Source: Proteobacteria bacterium 005FR1 | GTDB lineage: Bacteria > Pseudomonadota > Gammaproteobacteria > Pseudomonadales > Cellvibrionaceae | Length of the DNA stretch: 64,000 nucleotides | Assembly (NCBI GenBank): GCA_026192395.1 | Contig: WACF01000001.1 | Span: forward strand, 1,137,541-1,201,540 | Reading direction: 5' to 3' | In this document: piece by piece, positions 17,235-27,800 of the stretch | How positions within the stretch are numbered: the stretch's first letter is position 1 | Layout: the number at the start of each line of letters is the position of its first letter | Position numbers and translations under genes: made by a program | The notes under the pieces: model-generated | The model's database searches: none | What the model saw: the letters and a program-made list of their open reading frames with translations, nothing else | What the model was told of the DNA's origin: nothing

Positions 17235-18130
17235 CACTTTTTACCTGCTTCATTCTCCCACCAGGGATAGAACGGCGGCATGTCCCTGCTGGCTTTGGAG
17301 GTAAACTCAGGCTGACGTTTCTCCAGGAAGCTTCGAACCCCTTCCTTGCCATCACCGATGCTGGTGTAAAACATCGCCAGCGAATCCACCTTGTGTGCTT
17401 CGACCGGATGCGATTGGGCCGAGTTGCGATAGAGCATCTGCCGGGCCAGGGCAATCGCCACCGGTGAGCGGTTCTGAACGATCTTGCGCGCAAGCTTTTG
17501 CGCCTCTTCCAGCAACTGGTCGGCGGCAATCACATCGCGGACCAGACCACCGCGTTTTGCCTCTTCACCGTCGAAGATGTCGGCGGTAAGCACCCATTCC
17601 AGCGCCTGGGACATGCCGACAATGCGCGGCAGAAACCAGCTCGAACAGGCTTCCGGCACGATCCCGATCTTGCCGAACACGAAACCGATCTTGGCTTTGT
17701 CCGACGCCAGACGAATATCCATGGCCAGAGTCATGGTCGCGCCAATACCCACCGCAGCGCCATTGATCGCGCCGATCACCGGCTTGGTGCAGTTGTAGAT
17801 CGACAGAGTCACCCGGCCACCAGTATCGCGAACGCCGCTGACAAAATCCGGATCGTTGAAACGCGTCTCCATATCCTCCAGCGTTGGTCGTTGCGTCTCA
17901 TCCAGACCAAAGACGTTGCCTTCGGCGGAGAGATCCATACCTGCGCAAAAGGCCTTGCCGGCGCCGGTCACTACGATGGCTCCGATATCATCGTTGTCAT
18001 TGGCCTTTTCAAAGAAATCGATCAGCTCGTGCGCCATTTCCACAGTGAAGGAGTTCATTTGGTCGGGGCGATTGAGCGTGAGCGTTGCCACGCCTTCATT
18101 GATCTGGCAGTCCAGGGTGTTGTATTGCAT
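17234..18130 (-). CDS. Enoyl-CoA hydratase/isomerase (crotonase family)
   Basis: This 298-residue crotonase has the CoA-binding and oxyanion loop AGKAFCAGMDLS, the second oxyanion strand GAINGAAVGIGATMTLAMD and a GIVPEACSSWFLPR segment whose Glu is at the position of one catalytic acid. The PEACSSWFLP form is common in a subgroup annotated as enoyl-CoA hydratase. Length is slightly above the usual 260 because of an insertion around residues 75-100. I start it at the ATG at 18130, with AGAGG 5 bases upstream. The open frame continues another 74 codons, but that part is repeat DNA. The chain length of the substrate is unknown. It is co-transcribed with slyX. Confidence 0.92.
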   Translation of the reverse strand: MQYNTLDCQINEGVATLTLNRPDQMNSFTVEMAHELIDFFEKANDNDDIGAIVVTGAGKAFCAGMDLSAEGNVFGLDETQRPTLEDMETRFNDPDFVSGVRDTGGRVTLSIYNCTKPVIGAINGAAVGIGATMTLAMDIRLASDKAKIGFVFGKIGIVPEACSSWFLPRIVGMSQALEWVLTADIFDGEEAKRGGLVRDVIAADQLLEEAQKLARKIVQNRSPVAIALARQMLYRNSAQSHPVEAHKVDSLAMFYTSIGDGKEGVRSFLEKRQPEFTSKASRDMPPFYPWWENEAGKK

Positions 18131-18193
18131 GGGGGCCTCTGCTTGCTGATGGCTGGGAGGGTCGAAAGTCAGCGCGACATTATAGACATTTGC

Positions 18194-18310
18194 GATGTGA
18201 GATGTGAGATGTGAGCCGGGAGATGCGTTGTCGTCATTCCGGCGAAGGCCGGAATCCAGCGGCGGCACTGCGGTAGCTTCGTATGGATTCCGGCTTTCGC
18301 CGGAATGACG
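18194..18310. repeat. Composite repeat: 3 x GATGTGA plus an inverted pair of ATTCCGGC elements
   Basis: Three perfect heptamers GATGTGA (18194-18214) are followed by a 29-bp element at 18232-18260 and its inverted copy at 18284-18310. Each element is itself a palindrome with core ATTCCGGC...GCCGGAAT, flanked by CGTC on one side and CCA on the other. The two copies differ at about one position and could fold into one long stem with a 23-base loop. It lies upstream of the crotonase gene. Similar elements are at 24686-24783, 41295-41321 and 63499-63525. Confidence 0.93.
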
Positions 18311-18351
18311 ATGTGCTGGCTTCCGACCCCCAGGCCCGGGGGTGTGCTGCA

Positions 18352-18387
18352 CAAAAAAAGCCCACTGAAACTGAATCCAGCGGGCTT
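18352..18387 (-). terminator. Intrinsic terminator downstream of uvrB
   Basis: On the minus strand AAGCCCGCTG pairs with CAGTGGGCTT (10 bp, one G-U) around a 10-base loop and is followed by seven T residues. It lies about 110 bases after the uvrB stop. The intervening 18388-18498 shows no gene. Confidence 0.9.
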
Positions 18388-18498
18388 CCCGAGGCGTTTG
18401 TTGTTCTTGCCCTTTTTCGTGACTGCTTACTTTGTTGGCGTCAACCCTTTTTCTTTCGGCACAGTATAGGGGAGGAGCATGGGTCGATGCAAAGTCCC

Positions 18499-20508
18499 TT
18501 ACTTCTCCGCCTGCAGTTTCAATTTCGCAATCTGATCGCGAATTTTTGCGGCTTCTTCAAATTCCAGATCCTTCGCACTCTGAAACATCTTCTCTTCCAG
18601 TTTGGCGATAGTCTTCCAGACATCCTTGGACGCCAATTCGCCTATCTCGTAATCGCTGAAGTGCTCCGCCACCGCCTGTCGTTTGCGCCCTGCGCCCTTC
18701 GCGGGACCGTGGGTCGATTCAAGAATATCCCGCACACGCTTCTTGATGCCCATCGGAGTGATGTTGTGTTCCTTGTTGTAGGCGATCTGCTTCTCCCGAC
18801 GGCGTTCGGTTTCCGCAATGGCTCGTTCCATAGAACCAGTCATCTTGTCGGCATAAAGAATCGCACGACCCTTCACGTTCCGCGCTGCGCGACCGATAGT
18901 CTGAATCAGTGACCTTTCCGCGCGCAAAAACCCTTCCTTGTCCGCGTCGAAAATCGCCACCAGACTCACCTCCGGCATATCCAGACCTTCCCGCAGCAGG
19001 TTGATACCAACGAGAACATCGAACTCGCCCAGACGCAGATCGCGAATGATCTCCACCCGCTCCACCGTGTCGATGTCCGAGTGCAGATAACGCACTCGTA
19101 CGCCGTGCTCGTCGAGAAACTCGGTCAGGTTTTCCGCCATGCGTTTGGTCAGAACCGTAATCAGCACCCGTTCATTGACGGCCACGCACTTGCCGATCTC
19201 CGAAAGCACATCGTCCACCTGGCTGCTGGCCGGACGCACTTCGATGGCGGGGTCGATGAGCCCCGTGGGACGCACCACCTGCTCGACCACCTGCCCGGCG
19301 TGCTCCGCCTCATAGGGTCCGGGTGTTGCAGATACAAAGATCATCTGCGGCGCCAGATTTTCCCACTCGTCGAAACGCAAGGGACGATTGTCGAGCGCCG
19401 AAGGAAGGCGAAAGCCGTACTCCACCAGCGTTTCCTTGCGCGAGCGGTCACCCTTGTACATGCCGCCGATTTGCGGCACCGATACATGGCTTTCGTCGAT
19501 GACCAGCAAAGAATCGGGAGGCAAGTAGTCGAACAACGTGGGTGGCGGCTCGCCACTGTCGCGGCCGGACAGATAGCGCGAATAGTTCTCGATGCCGTTG
19601 CAGTAGCCCAGTTCGCGCATCATCTCCATATCGTAGCGGGTGCGCTGTTCGAGTCGTTGCGCTTCCAGCAGCTTGTTGTTTTCGCGCAGGTATTCCAGCC
19701 GCTGCTTCAATTCCTCTTCGATGCGATCGATCGCGCCGAGTACAGTGTCCCGGGGCGTGACGTAGTGGCTCTTCGGGTAAATCGTATAACGGGCAACTTT
19801 TTGCAGCACCTCGCCAGTCAGCGGATCGAACAGGGTAAGGCCTTCGATTTCGTCATCGAAGAGCGTGATTCGCAGTGCTTCCTGATCGGAATCGGCGGGA
19901 TAAATGTCGATTACGTCGCCCCGTACCCGATAGGTCGCACGACGGAAATCCATATCGTTGCGGGTGTACTGCAACTCCGCCAGACGGCGAAGAATCTTGC
20001 GCTGATCAATGCGATCCCCGCGAACCAGGTGCAGCACCATCTTGAAATAGGAATCGGGGTCGCCCAGACCGTAGATGGCCGACACAGTGGCAACGATCAG
20101 ACAGTCCTTGCGCTCCATCAATGCCTTGGTGGCGGACAGACGCATTTGCTCGATATGCTCGTTGATCGAGGCATCCTTCTCGATGAAGGTATCGGACGAA
20201 GGAACGTAGGCCTCGGGCTGGTAGTAGTCGTAATAGGAAACGAAATACTCCACGGCGTTGTTCGGAAAGAACTCCTTGAACTCACCGTAGAGCTGAGCCG
20301 CCAGCGTCTTGTTGGGCGCCATCACCATGGTCGGCCGCTGGACCTTCTCGACAATGTTGGCGACTGTGAATGTCTTTCCGGAGCCGGTCACCCCCAGCAG
20401 AGTCTGGTGAGCCAGGCCCGCCTCGAGACCCTTCACCAGAGAATCGATGGCCTTGGGCTGGTCGCCCGCGGGTTTGAAGCGGCTATGTACTTTGAACGGT
20501 TTGGGCAT
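18499..20508 (-). CDS. uvrB: Excinuclease ABC subunit B
   Basis: This is full-length UvrB (669 residues), the damage-verifying helicase-like subunit of nucleotide excision repair. It receives DNA from UvrA and recruits UvrC. Visible features are Walker A GVTGSGKT near residue 40, the beta-hairpin region [20 protein letters not shown], helicase motif II DESH, motifs V and VI ([13 protein letters not shown] and QTIGRAARN) and the C-terminal UvrC-binding coiled coil ([20 protein letters not shown]). It is a single gene, 40 bases downstream of rlmL. I saw no clear LexA-type CTGT-N8-ACAG box in the short upstream gap, so SOS control is not evident here. Confidence 0.98.
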   Translation of the reverse strand: MPKPFKVHSRFKPAGDQPKAIDSLVKGLEAGLAHQTLLGVTGSGKTFTVANIVEKVQRPTMVMAPNKTLAAQLYGEFKEFFPNNAVEYFVSYYDYYQPEAYVPSSDTFIEKDASINEHIEQMRLSATKALMERKDCLIVATVSAIYGLGDPDSYFKMVLHLVRGDRIDQRKILRRLAELQYTRNDMDFRRATYRVRGDVIDIYPADSDQEALRITLFDDEIEGLTLFDPLTGEVLQKVARYTIYPKSHYVTPRDTVLGAIDRIEEELKQRLEYLRENNKLLEAQRLEQRTRYDMEMMRELGYCNGIENYSRYLSGRDSGEPPPTLFDYLPPDSLLVIDESHVSVPQIGGMYKGDRSRKETLVEYGFRLPSALDNRPLRFDEWENLAPQMIFVSATPGPYEAEHAGQVVEQVVRPTGLIDPAIEVRPASSQVDDVLSEIGKCVAVNERVLITVLTKRMAENLTEFLDEHGVRVRYLHSDIDTVERVEIIRDLRLGEFDVLVGINLLREGLDMPEVSLVAIFDADKEGFLRAERSLIQTIGRAARNVKGRAILYADKMTGSMERAIAETERRREKQIAYNKEHNITPMGIKKRVRDILESTHGPAKGAGRKRQAVAEHFSDYEIGELASKDVWKTIAKLEEKMFQSAKDLEFEEAAKIRDQIAKLKLQAEK

Positions 20509-20548
20509 TGGGCGTGGCTATTGCTCAGGTAAGGTGCTCGGGCGGCTC

Positions 20549-22711
20549 TCAGGCAGCAGTAATCAGAAAGCAGCGATGAATGTCCGGGTGACGCTGGAAG
20601 TCCCTGTCGATGGTTGCGCGGGTGATGTCCGCAATCCGAAAGGCGCTCAGTTGTTCCTCATCCATTTTGAAGCGTTTTAGATTGGTGGAGAATACCAGGG
20701 TTCCGCCGGGGTTCAGCAGTTCCATGCAGCGCTTGATCAGCTTCACGTGGTCCCGCTGCACATCCAGGATTTCCTCCATTCGCTTGGAGTTGGAAAAGCT
20801 TGGCGGATCCAGCAGGATCACGTCAAAGGGTTCGCGACAGCTGTCCAGCCAGGCGAGACAGTCGGCCTGGACCAGCTCGTGCCACTGGCTGAGCCGGTTC
20901 AGCTCGAAGTTCTTCCGCGCCCACTGCAGATAGGTCCGGGACATATCCACGCTGACGCTACTGCGCGCACCGCCAATCGCGGCCTGTACGGTGGCAGTGG
21001 CGGTGTAGCAGAAGAGATTCAGCAAGCGTTTACCCAGAGCCAGCTCCGCCACCTTCTGCCGTACCAGGCGATGGTCCAGAAAAACGCCGGTATCCAGATA
21101 GGCCCAGAGATTCACGAGGTATTTCGCGTTCGCCTCGTGGACCGTCAGCAGCTTTTCGAACGCATTATCCTGAAGCTTTTCGTACTGCTGTTTGCCCGGA
21201 TTGCGACGGCGCTGCTTCACGCTGATCTTGTCGCCGTCCACCTGAAACACGGACGCAACCGCCTGCTGAATCTCCATCAGCCGCGCTTCGGCTTTGCGCG
21301 CTTCGACGGTTTTCGGCGGAGCATATTCCTGGATGTGGACATGATCACCGTAAAGGTCGATCGCAGCTGCGTACTCGGGCAGGTCTGCATCGTAAACACG
21401 GTAGCAGTCGATGCTGCGTTTGCGGAATTCTTTTTCAAGCTGCTTGCGATTTTTCTTTAGGCGATTCGCGACCATTTCCGCGCCGGGCGACAGCTCCGCG
21501 GCAGGATCAATTTTTCTTTCGCCCCGGTCGGATACAAAGTTCTCCTCCCGCACATCGAACAGCAACAATTCGCTCGGTATGCTGCCATTGAACAGCTTGT
21601 ACTTTTTCTGACTGCGCAGGCCCATCACCTTGCCAAGCTCCGGGTTACCGGTAAACACACCCGCTTGCCAGCCGACGAAATCGTTCTTCAGAACATCGCC
21701 AAGTCGACGATATAAAGGCACCAGCGCCTGATGCTCACCAAGGCGCTCTCCATATGGAGGATTGGTCAGCAAAAGGCCCGAATTCAGCTCACCGTGAGTG
21801 GGACGCTTGAACTCCTCCAGCCGCTTTCGCAGCACCCGTACAAACTCGCCCAGTCCAGCCGCTTCGATGTTTCGCTCGGCGGCGCGGATCGCCAGCGGAT
21901 GCTCGTCGTAGCCGCGGATCTCGGGCAGTCCTCGCGCCAGCCCTCGCTGGCGGCGCTGCTCGGCTTCAGCTTTCAGCTGCTGCCAGATTGCGGGATCATG
22001 CTGGAGCCAGCGTTCAAAGGCGAACTGCGAACGCCAGATACCGGGCGCGATGTCCGCGGCCATCATTGCCGCTTCGATCAGCAGTGTGCCACTGCCGCAC
22101 ATGGGATCGATAAAGGCGCCGCCCTGTTCGGCCACCGACAGCCAATTGCTGCGAACCAGCAGTGCTGCGGCGAGGTTTTCCTTCAGGGGCGCGAGCACCG
22201 AGTCGGTGCGATAACCGCGCTTGTGCAGACTGGCTCCCGCAAGGTCGATGCTCACCACAGCCTTCTGCTTGCTCAGGCGCACGTTAACGATAAGATCGGG
22301 ATTATCCCGCAGCACACTGGGTCGCTGGCCATCCGGTAGACGCAGGCGATCCACGATGGCGTCCTTCACTTTTTGCGCCGCGAACTGCGAGTTGCGCAGG
22401 CCCTCGTTGGTGCCGATGAAATCGATCCACAAGCTACCGTCAGCGCGCAGGTGCTGCGACCAGTCGATGGCGTGAACGCCTTCGTAGAGTTCGTCCGCAG
22501 AATCGGCGGCGATTTTGTCCAGTGGCAGAAAAGCCTTGTTGGCCAGCCGCGACCACAGGCAGCACCGATAGGCAAAGGTGAGATCACCCGTGGCGTAGAC
22601 TCCCGCCACCGTCTGGCGCAGATCACTGCCGCCGAGGGCGGCCAGTTCATCCTGCAGTATGGATTCCAGTCCTTTCGGGCAGCTGAAAAACAGCGCATGG
22701 TGCTGTGACAT
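20549..22711 (-). CDS. rlmL: Bifunctional 23S rRNA (guanine) methyltransferase RlmKL
   Basis: This 720-residue fusion enzyme methylates 23S rRNA at G2445 (RlmL half) and G2069 (RlmK half). The N-terminal THUMP region is followed by the first Rossmann methyltransferase with FIDPMCGSGTLLIEAA and LLTNPPYGERL. The C-terminal half is a second methyltransferase with LNLFCYTATATVQAA and VILLDPPSFSNSK. I use the ATG at 22711, with AGG upstream; a TTG at 22720 is the other option. It is followed by uvrB on the same strand and divergent from rmf. The rlmL/rmf/pyrD neighbourhood echoes that of enterobacteria. Confidence 0.97.
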   Translation of the reverse strand: MSQHHALFFSCPKGLESILQDELAALGGSDLRQTVAGVYATGDLTFAYRCCLWSRLANKAFLPLDKIAADSADELYEGVHAIDWSQHLRADGSLWIDFIGTNEGLRNSQFAAQKVKDAIVDRLRLPDGQRPSVLRDNPDLIVNVRLSKQKAVVSIDLAGASLHKRGYRTDSVLAPLKENLAAALLVRSNWLSVAEQGGAFIDPMCGSGTLLIEAAMMAADIAPGIWRSQFAFERWLQHDPAIWQQLKAEAEQRRQRGLARGLPEIRGYDEHPLAIRAAERNIEAAGLGEFVRVLRKRLEEFKRPTHGELNSGLLLTNPPYGERLGEHQALVPLYRRLGDVLKNDFVGWQAGVFTGNPELGKVMGLRSQKKYKLFNGSIPSELLLFDVREENFVSDRGERKIDPAAELSPGAEMVANRLKKNRKQLEKEFRKRSIDCYRVYDADLPEYAAAIDLYGDHVHIQEYAPPKTVEARKAEARLMEIQQAVASVFQVDGDKISVKQRRRNPGKQQYEKLQDNAFEKLLTVHEANAKYLVNLWAYLDTGVFLDHRLVRQKVAELALGKRLLNLFCYTATATVQAAIGGARSSVSVDMSRTYLQWARKNFELNRLSQWHELVQADCLAWLDSCREPFDVILLDPPSFSNSKRMEEILDVQRDHVKLIKRCMELLNPGGTLVFSTNLKRFKMDEEQLSAFRIADITRATIDRDFQRHPDIHRCFLITAA

Positions 22712-23119
22712 TTTGCTCAACCTGTAAAAACGTGCAAATTCAAGAACTTGTTTACATTATGCCCGGCTGCCATAACGCTTGCGCAGCATATGACTATTAA
22801 ATCATTCACAAAGCGTTTCGATTTGTGTGTACTGAACCTCGGCCCGCGTGTAGCGGCCCTCCTGACGACTGACTCGGGTCTCGATTACTGATCTCGGTCA
22901 GTGCCCCTTTTTACATGACTGACTCAGGCATGCAGTCCTGTGGCGAGTATCTGCGAAATCGTTATGGCAGAAGATGCACATGAGATCACATTTTTCGCCG
23001 GAGGTTAGCTGAGAGCTGTTTTGTAACACCGCTTTTTCCGCACGCTTTCCACGAACTTGTTCCGGAAAACCGTTTTGCGGCGAAAGCAAATCACGTTCAC
23101 TCTGGGAGGTGCTCCACCT
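22712..23119. other. Divergent intergenic region between rlmL and rmf
   Basis: These 408 bases hold no supported gene. They contain a direct repeat GACTGACTC (near 22867 and 22917), AT-rich stretches around 22745-22810 that could hold the two divergent promoters, and GGGAGGT at 23104-23110 as the ribosome binding site of rmf. I could not fix promoter boxes with confidence. Confidence 0.6.
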
Positions 23120-23338
23120 ATGAAACGCCAAAAACGCAATCAAGCAGACCGCGCATTCGGAAAAGGCTATCAAGCCGGAGTGATGGGACGCTCCCGCAGC
23201 TTATGTCCCTTCGATTTCGGTCCGGCCCGGCACGAATGGTTAAACGGCTGGCGTGAAGGGCGCGAAGACCACTGGAATGGATTCAACCGTGCAGCAACGG
23301 CACAGAAACTGAGTAACTTCCAACTGAATCCCATGTAG
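23120..23338 (+). CDS. rmf: Ribosome modulation factor
   Basis: This 72-residue basic protein begins MKRQKRNQADRAFGKGYQAG, nearly the signature start of RMF. It continues with GRSRSLCPF and the WLNGWREGRED motif. RMF binds 70S ribosomes in stationary phase or starvation and dimerises them into inactive 100S particles. It is longer than the 55-residue E. coli protein by a C-terminal extension. GGGAGGT lies 9 bases before the ATG. It stands alone, divergent from rlmL, and is followed by a hairpin-rich untranslated region. Confidence 0.96.
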   Translation: MKRQKRNQADRAFGKGYQAGVMGRSRSLCPFDFGPARHEWLNGWREGREDHWNGFNRAATAQKLSNFQLNPM

Positions 23339-23406
23339 ATCACTCAACCAGAGAATTCGAAAAGTAAAATCAATTTCCGACTGTTTCCTGTCTCCTCAAC
23401 AGGACC

Positions 23407-23465
23407 GCGCGAAAGCGCACATCCACACCCTAAGGGTGTACTCGCAAGCCCGCCTCCCGCGGGCT
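23407..23465 (+). other. Three consecutive hairpins downstream of rmf
   Basis: Three stem-loops follow one another: GCGC-GAAA-GCGC (23407-23418, a GNRA tetraloop), ACACCC-TAA-GGGTGT (23425-23439) and AGCCCGC-CTCCC-GCGGGCT (23447-23465). No T-run follows, so this is not a canonical terminator. It may protect the 3' end of rmf mRNA or stop convergent transcription from pyrD. Confidence 0.6.
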
Positions 23466-23511
23466 GGCGTCACGATGAGGGGTGATCATGCCTTCGGCTT
23501 GAGACCACAAC

Positions 23512-24552
23512 TCAGACAACGGCGCCTTCCGGGCGGACAGCGGACGCAATTGCGTCCGCCGCTTCGGAAATCAGCTTCGGTCCCCGATAGATCAATCCAC
23601 TGTACAACTGCACCAGTGTCGCCCCAGCTGCGATCTTCGCCTGCGCATCGGCGCCCGTCATGATTCCACCGACCCCGATGATCGGCAACTTGCCGCCGAG
23701 CTCCGCGTGCAACTGCTCGATGACACGAGTGGAAAGCTCGGTCAGCGGTGCGCCGCTGAGACCGCCCGCTTCTGCCGCATGTCTGTGCCCCGCAACCGCC
23801 TCCCGGCTCAGGGTCGTATTGGTGGCGATCACGCCGTCGATACCCGCCGAGACCAGATTGTTCGCAACCTGCCGCAGTTCATCTTCCGTCATGTCCGGCG
23901 CGATCTTCACCGCGATGGGTACATAGCGCCCGTGAGTCCTGGCGAGTTCGTCCTGTTGAGTTTTGATCATGTCCAGCAGCCGCTGCAGCTGTTCACCGTA
24001 TTGAAGGGTGCGCAGCCCGGGCGTATTGGGCGAGGAGATATTGATGGTGATGTAGTCGGCAAAGGCATAGACCTTCTGCAGACCAATGCGGTAGTCGCTT
24101 TCCGCATCTTCCACCGGCGTGACGGCATTTTTGCCGATGTTGATGCCGAGAATGCCCCGGTAATGGCGCTGCTTCACCCGCTCGACAAGATGATCCACAC
24201 CTTTGTTGTTGAAGCCCATGCGATTGAGAATCGCCTGGTGCTCTTCGAGACGGAACAAGCGCGGCTTGGCATTGCCCGCTTGCGGCTTGGGCGTGACCGT
24301 GCCGATTTCAACGAAGCCGAATCCGAGCTTGCCCAGTGCTTCCAGATGATCGCCGTTCTTGTCCAGCCCGGCCGCCAAACCCACCGGATTCGGAAACTCC
24401 AGCCCCATGACCTTTACCGGATTGGCCGGCACCGGCCTGGCGACTAAGCCGCTGAGACCCAGGCCTGAGACAAAGTCGAGAGAACCCAGGGTTAATTGAT
24501 GAGTTCGCTCAGCGTCGAGCTGAAACAGCAGGGGGCGTAGAAGAGAATACAT
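23512..24552 (-). CDS. pyrD: Dihydroorotate dehydrogenase (quinone), class 2
   Basis: This 346-residue enzyme is the FMN-dependent, membrane-associated dihydroorotate dehydrogenase of pyrimidine synthesis, passing electrons to quinone. The N-terminal helix ([18 protein letters not shown]) typical of class 2 is present. So are [26 protein letters not shown], the active-site region [11 protein letters not shown] with its Ser base, KIAPD, ATNTT and the FMN-phosphate loop GVGGIMTG. Length is normal. It is a single gene convergent with rmf and lies downstream of a repeat-rich spacer. Confidence 0.98.
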   Translation of the reverse strand: MYSLLRPLLFQLDAERTHQLTLGSLDFVSGLGLSGLVARPVPANPVKVMGLEFPNPVGLAAGLDKNGDHLEALGKLGFGFVEIGTVTPKPQAGNAKPRLFRLEEHQAILNRMGFNNKGVDHLVERVKQRHYRGILGINIGKNAVTPVEDAESDYRIGLQKVYAFADYITINISSPNTPGLRTLQYGEQLQRLLDMIKTQQDELARTHGRYVPIAVKIAPDMTEDELRQVANNLVSAGIDGVIATNTTLSREAVAGHRHAAEAGGLSGAPLTELSTRVIEQLHAELGGKLPIIGVGGIMTGADAQAKIAAGATLVQLYSGLIYRGPKLISEAADAIASAVRPEGAVV

Positions 24553-24607
24553 GTGCGCGCGGAAGTGGTTGATTTGGCGGGCGCAGCTTACAGAAAACGG
24601 TCGCTAG

Positions 24608-24883
24608 TCTCCAGTCTCCAGCCTCCAGTCTCCCGTCTCCAGTCACGGACTCCGATTCGAGACCAATAGCATCCGTCCACCGCGTCGTCATTCCGGCGCA
24701 GGCCGGAATCCAGCTCCCAGGGGTGCTGACCAGGCACTCCAGTGCCTTCGGTTCCATGGATTCCGGCCTGCGCCGGAATGACGAAAAAAGGGGCGATGTC
24801 CCTTTTTTCGTCTCACGACTCACATCTCACATCTCTGGCGACTGGAGACTGGGCTCCGGCGACTATAGACCGGAGACTCGCGA
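24608..24883. repeat. Composite repeat block: heptamer arrays flanking an inverted ATTCCGGC pair
   Basis: From left to right there are five TCTCCAG-type heptamers (24608-24642), an ATTCCGGC palindromic element (24686-24714) and its inverted copy (24757-24783). A terminator hairpin, three inverted GATGTGA heptamers (24813-24833) and six degenerate CTGGAGA-type heptamers (24842-24883) follow. The outer heptamer arrays are inverted relative to each other. The last heptamers run into the 3' end of gdhB and encode its final residues. The GATGTGA plus inverted-pair arrangement matches the block at 18194-18310. Confidence 0.88.
24780..24812 (-). terminator. Symmetrical intrinsic terminator after gdhB
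   Basis: A perfect 13-bp stem (GACGAAAAAAGGG at 24780-24792 with its complement at 24800-24812) closes a 7-base loop. The T-run is inside the stem, so it could act in both directions. It lies about 50 bases after the gdhB stop. Confidence 0.8.
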
Positions 24884-27800
24884 CTGCCCGAGTTCCATGC
24901 CCGCTTCCCCGTTCTCCACATCCGCTGGCTCCCCGTGCTGACTGGCCTGGGCCAGATCCAGCAGTTCGCGCAGGGCCACGGAGAACATGGCGAAGTCGGT
25001 GCCGGGGGCGCCCTGTAGTTCGCTGACCATGTTCCGCCACCGCTCGATCAGCACCTTCTGCTGGCGGGTCCAGATGTCGATCGCCTCATCCAGCGGCTGA
25101 TTCTTGCCGGCCATTCGCAGGGTCGCCACCGCCAGCATGCGGATCTGGGCTTCGAGATCGTCCATATAGGCTTCCCGTGCCATTGCCTGCCAGTAGCTTT
25201 CCACCTTGGCCTCGGCGATCTGATTGGCGAACCAGTGCAGATTGATTTTATCGCCGAGCAGAAAATACGCTTCCGCCGCGCGCAACGCGTCAGTGTCGGT
25301 CTGGCGGGCCGCTTCGACCATGCCAAGACCGCTGTAGAGATTGGACGGCATCGCCGCCATGGAAGCGAGCCTGGCGGGTACGCCGAGCGCTACCAGGCGG
25401 TTGTACTCCCGGTCCCAGTCATCGCGAGCGGCACCGCGCAAGACGTCCGGCAGTGCCTCGTGGATCTTGCGAATTATCGGCCTGAATCGCTCCACCTCGG
25501 TCTCCGGGTGCAGACTGCCGCGGCGGTTGCGCAGGAACCAGCGGGTGGCGCGACGCACCTTGCGAACCATGCTATGCAAGAGGGTCAACTGCAGCTGCGC
25601 CGGTACCTGATAGTCGAGCGCCTCCACCTGCTTGCGAAAGTCAATCAGTCCGTAAATGTCCCGCGCGGCGATGTAGGCCTTGGCTACCTGGCTGGGCTTG
25701 GCACCGGTGGATTCCATCAGTCGGTGACAGAAGGTGATGCCCATGTTGTTGACTATATCGTTGGCCACCTGGGTGGCGATGATCTCCTTGCGCAGGCGGT
25801 GCTCGTAAATGGGCTTGCGATATTTCTCGACCAATATGTCCGGGAAAGGGGTTTCCAGGGCGCGCGCTACATAGGGGTCCCGGGACAGATTCCTGGTCGC
25901 CAGGGTTTCCTTCAGCATCACCTTGGCATAGGACATCATCACCGAGAGCTCCGGGCGGGTCAGCGACTGCTGATTGGCCTGGCGCTCCACCATCGTCTCA
26001 TCGTCGGGCAGGAACTCCAGCTGGCGATCGAGCCGACCCTCGGCCTCCATGCTCTGGATCAGCCGGCGGTATTCACCCATTCGCTGCAGAGCCTGACTTT
26101 GAGCGAGACTGATGGCCTGGGTCTGCAGATAGTTGTTGGTCAGCACCAGCGCCGCCACGTCTTCGGTCATCTCGGCCAGCAGTTTGTTGCGCTGCTTCTG
26201 CGTGAGGTCGCCGTTGAGCACCAGCTCATTGAGCAGGATCTTGATATTGACCTCATGGTCCGAGCAATCCACGCCGCCGGAGTTATCGATGAAGTCGGTG
26301 TTGCAGGCACCTCCCGAGAGCGCGTACTCCACTCGCCCCAGTTGGGTCATGCCCAGATTGCCGCCTTCGCCGAATACCCGGCAACGCAGCTCGTTGCCGT
26401 TCACGCGCACCGCGTCGTTTGATTTGTCACCCACCTGAGCGTGGGTCTCGGTTTCCGCCTTCACGTAGGTGCCGATGCCGCCGTTCCAGATCAAATCCAC
26501 CGGTGCTTTCATCAGCGCGCGAATGAAGTCGTTAGGGGTCAGCTCCTCGACATTGATCGCAAATACCCGCTGCATTTCCGGCGTGAGCTTGATCGACTTG
26601 GCGTCACGCGGGAATATACCGCCGCCTTTACTGATCAGCTTCTGGTCATAGTCGAGCCAGCTGCTTTTCGGCGCCTCGAACAAGCGCTTGCGTTCGGCGA
26701 AGCTGGTTGTCGGGTCCGGCGTCGGGTCCACGAAAATGTGCAGGTGATTGAAGGCGGCCACCAGACAGATGTGCTCCGACAGCAGCATGCCATTGCCAAA
26801 CACGTCGCCGGACATGTCGCCAATGCCGACGACCGTGAAATCCTGCTCCTGGATGTTGATGTCCTTCTCACGAAAATGGCGCTGCACGCCGACCCAGGCG
26901 CCGCGCGCCGTGATGCCCATCTTTTTGTGATCATAGCCCTGGCTGCCGCCGGAAGCGAAGGCGTCGCCGAGCCAGTGCTCGTACTCATGGGAAATCCGGT
27001 TGGCGGTATCGGAGAAAGTTGCAGTCCCCTTGTCCGCCGCCACGACCAGATAAGGATCGTCGCCATCATGCCGCACGACTTTTTCCGGCACGACCAGTGA
27101 GTTGTCTTTCAGATTATCGGTGATATCCAGCAGGCCGCGGATAAAGATCTTGTAGCACTCGACGCCTTCGGCCTGTATCTGCTCCCGGGTAAACTCGTTG
27201 CGAATTTGCTTGGCCACGAAGCCGCCCTTCGCCCCGTCCGGAACGATCACCGCGTTTTTCACCTGCTGGGCTTTTACCAGACCGAGCACTTCAGTGCGGT
27301 AATCTTCCAGTCGGTCCGACCAGCGCAGCCCGCCACGAGCCACCTTCCCGCCGCGCAGATGGACGCCCTCCACCCGTGGTGAATAGACAAAGATTTCGTA
27401 AAGCGGACGAGGCTCGGGAATGCCCGCGATTTTGCGCGGTGCAAACTTGAAGCTGATGTAGCTTTTGGTACTGCCATCGTCTTCGGCCTGGAAGAAATTG
27501 GTGCGCAGTGTGCCGTTAATCAGATCGAGATAGCGTCGGATGATGGTGTCTTCGTTGAGATTGCGAACGCCATCGAGGCTTTGCACGATCTTTTTATTGA
27601 GCCGCTCGATGCGCTCCAGGTCCTTCTCGCGATTCTGATTCAGTCGCGGGTCGAAGTTCGCCTTGAACAGCGCAATGAGATTGCGGGTGATGTCCAGGTG
27701 ATGGGCCAGAGTATTGGCGATGTAGGACTGGCTGAAATTGAACAGAGTCTGCTTCATGTAAGCTGCATAGGCACGCAGCACCGCCACTTCCCGCCAGTTC

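Noticed and set aside
18131..18352. N-terminal extension of the crotonase reading frame by 74 codons
   Set aside because: This part consists of palindromic and heptamer repeats, has no family resemblance, and the ATG at 18130 has a ribosome binding site and matches the family start.
20509..20548. LexA box before uvrB
   Set aside because: No CTGT-N8-ACAG pattern is present in the short gap.
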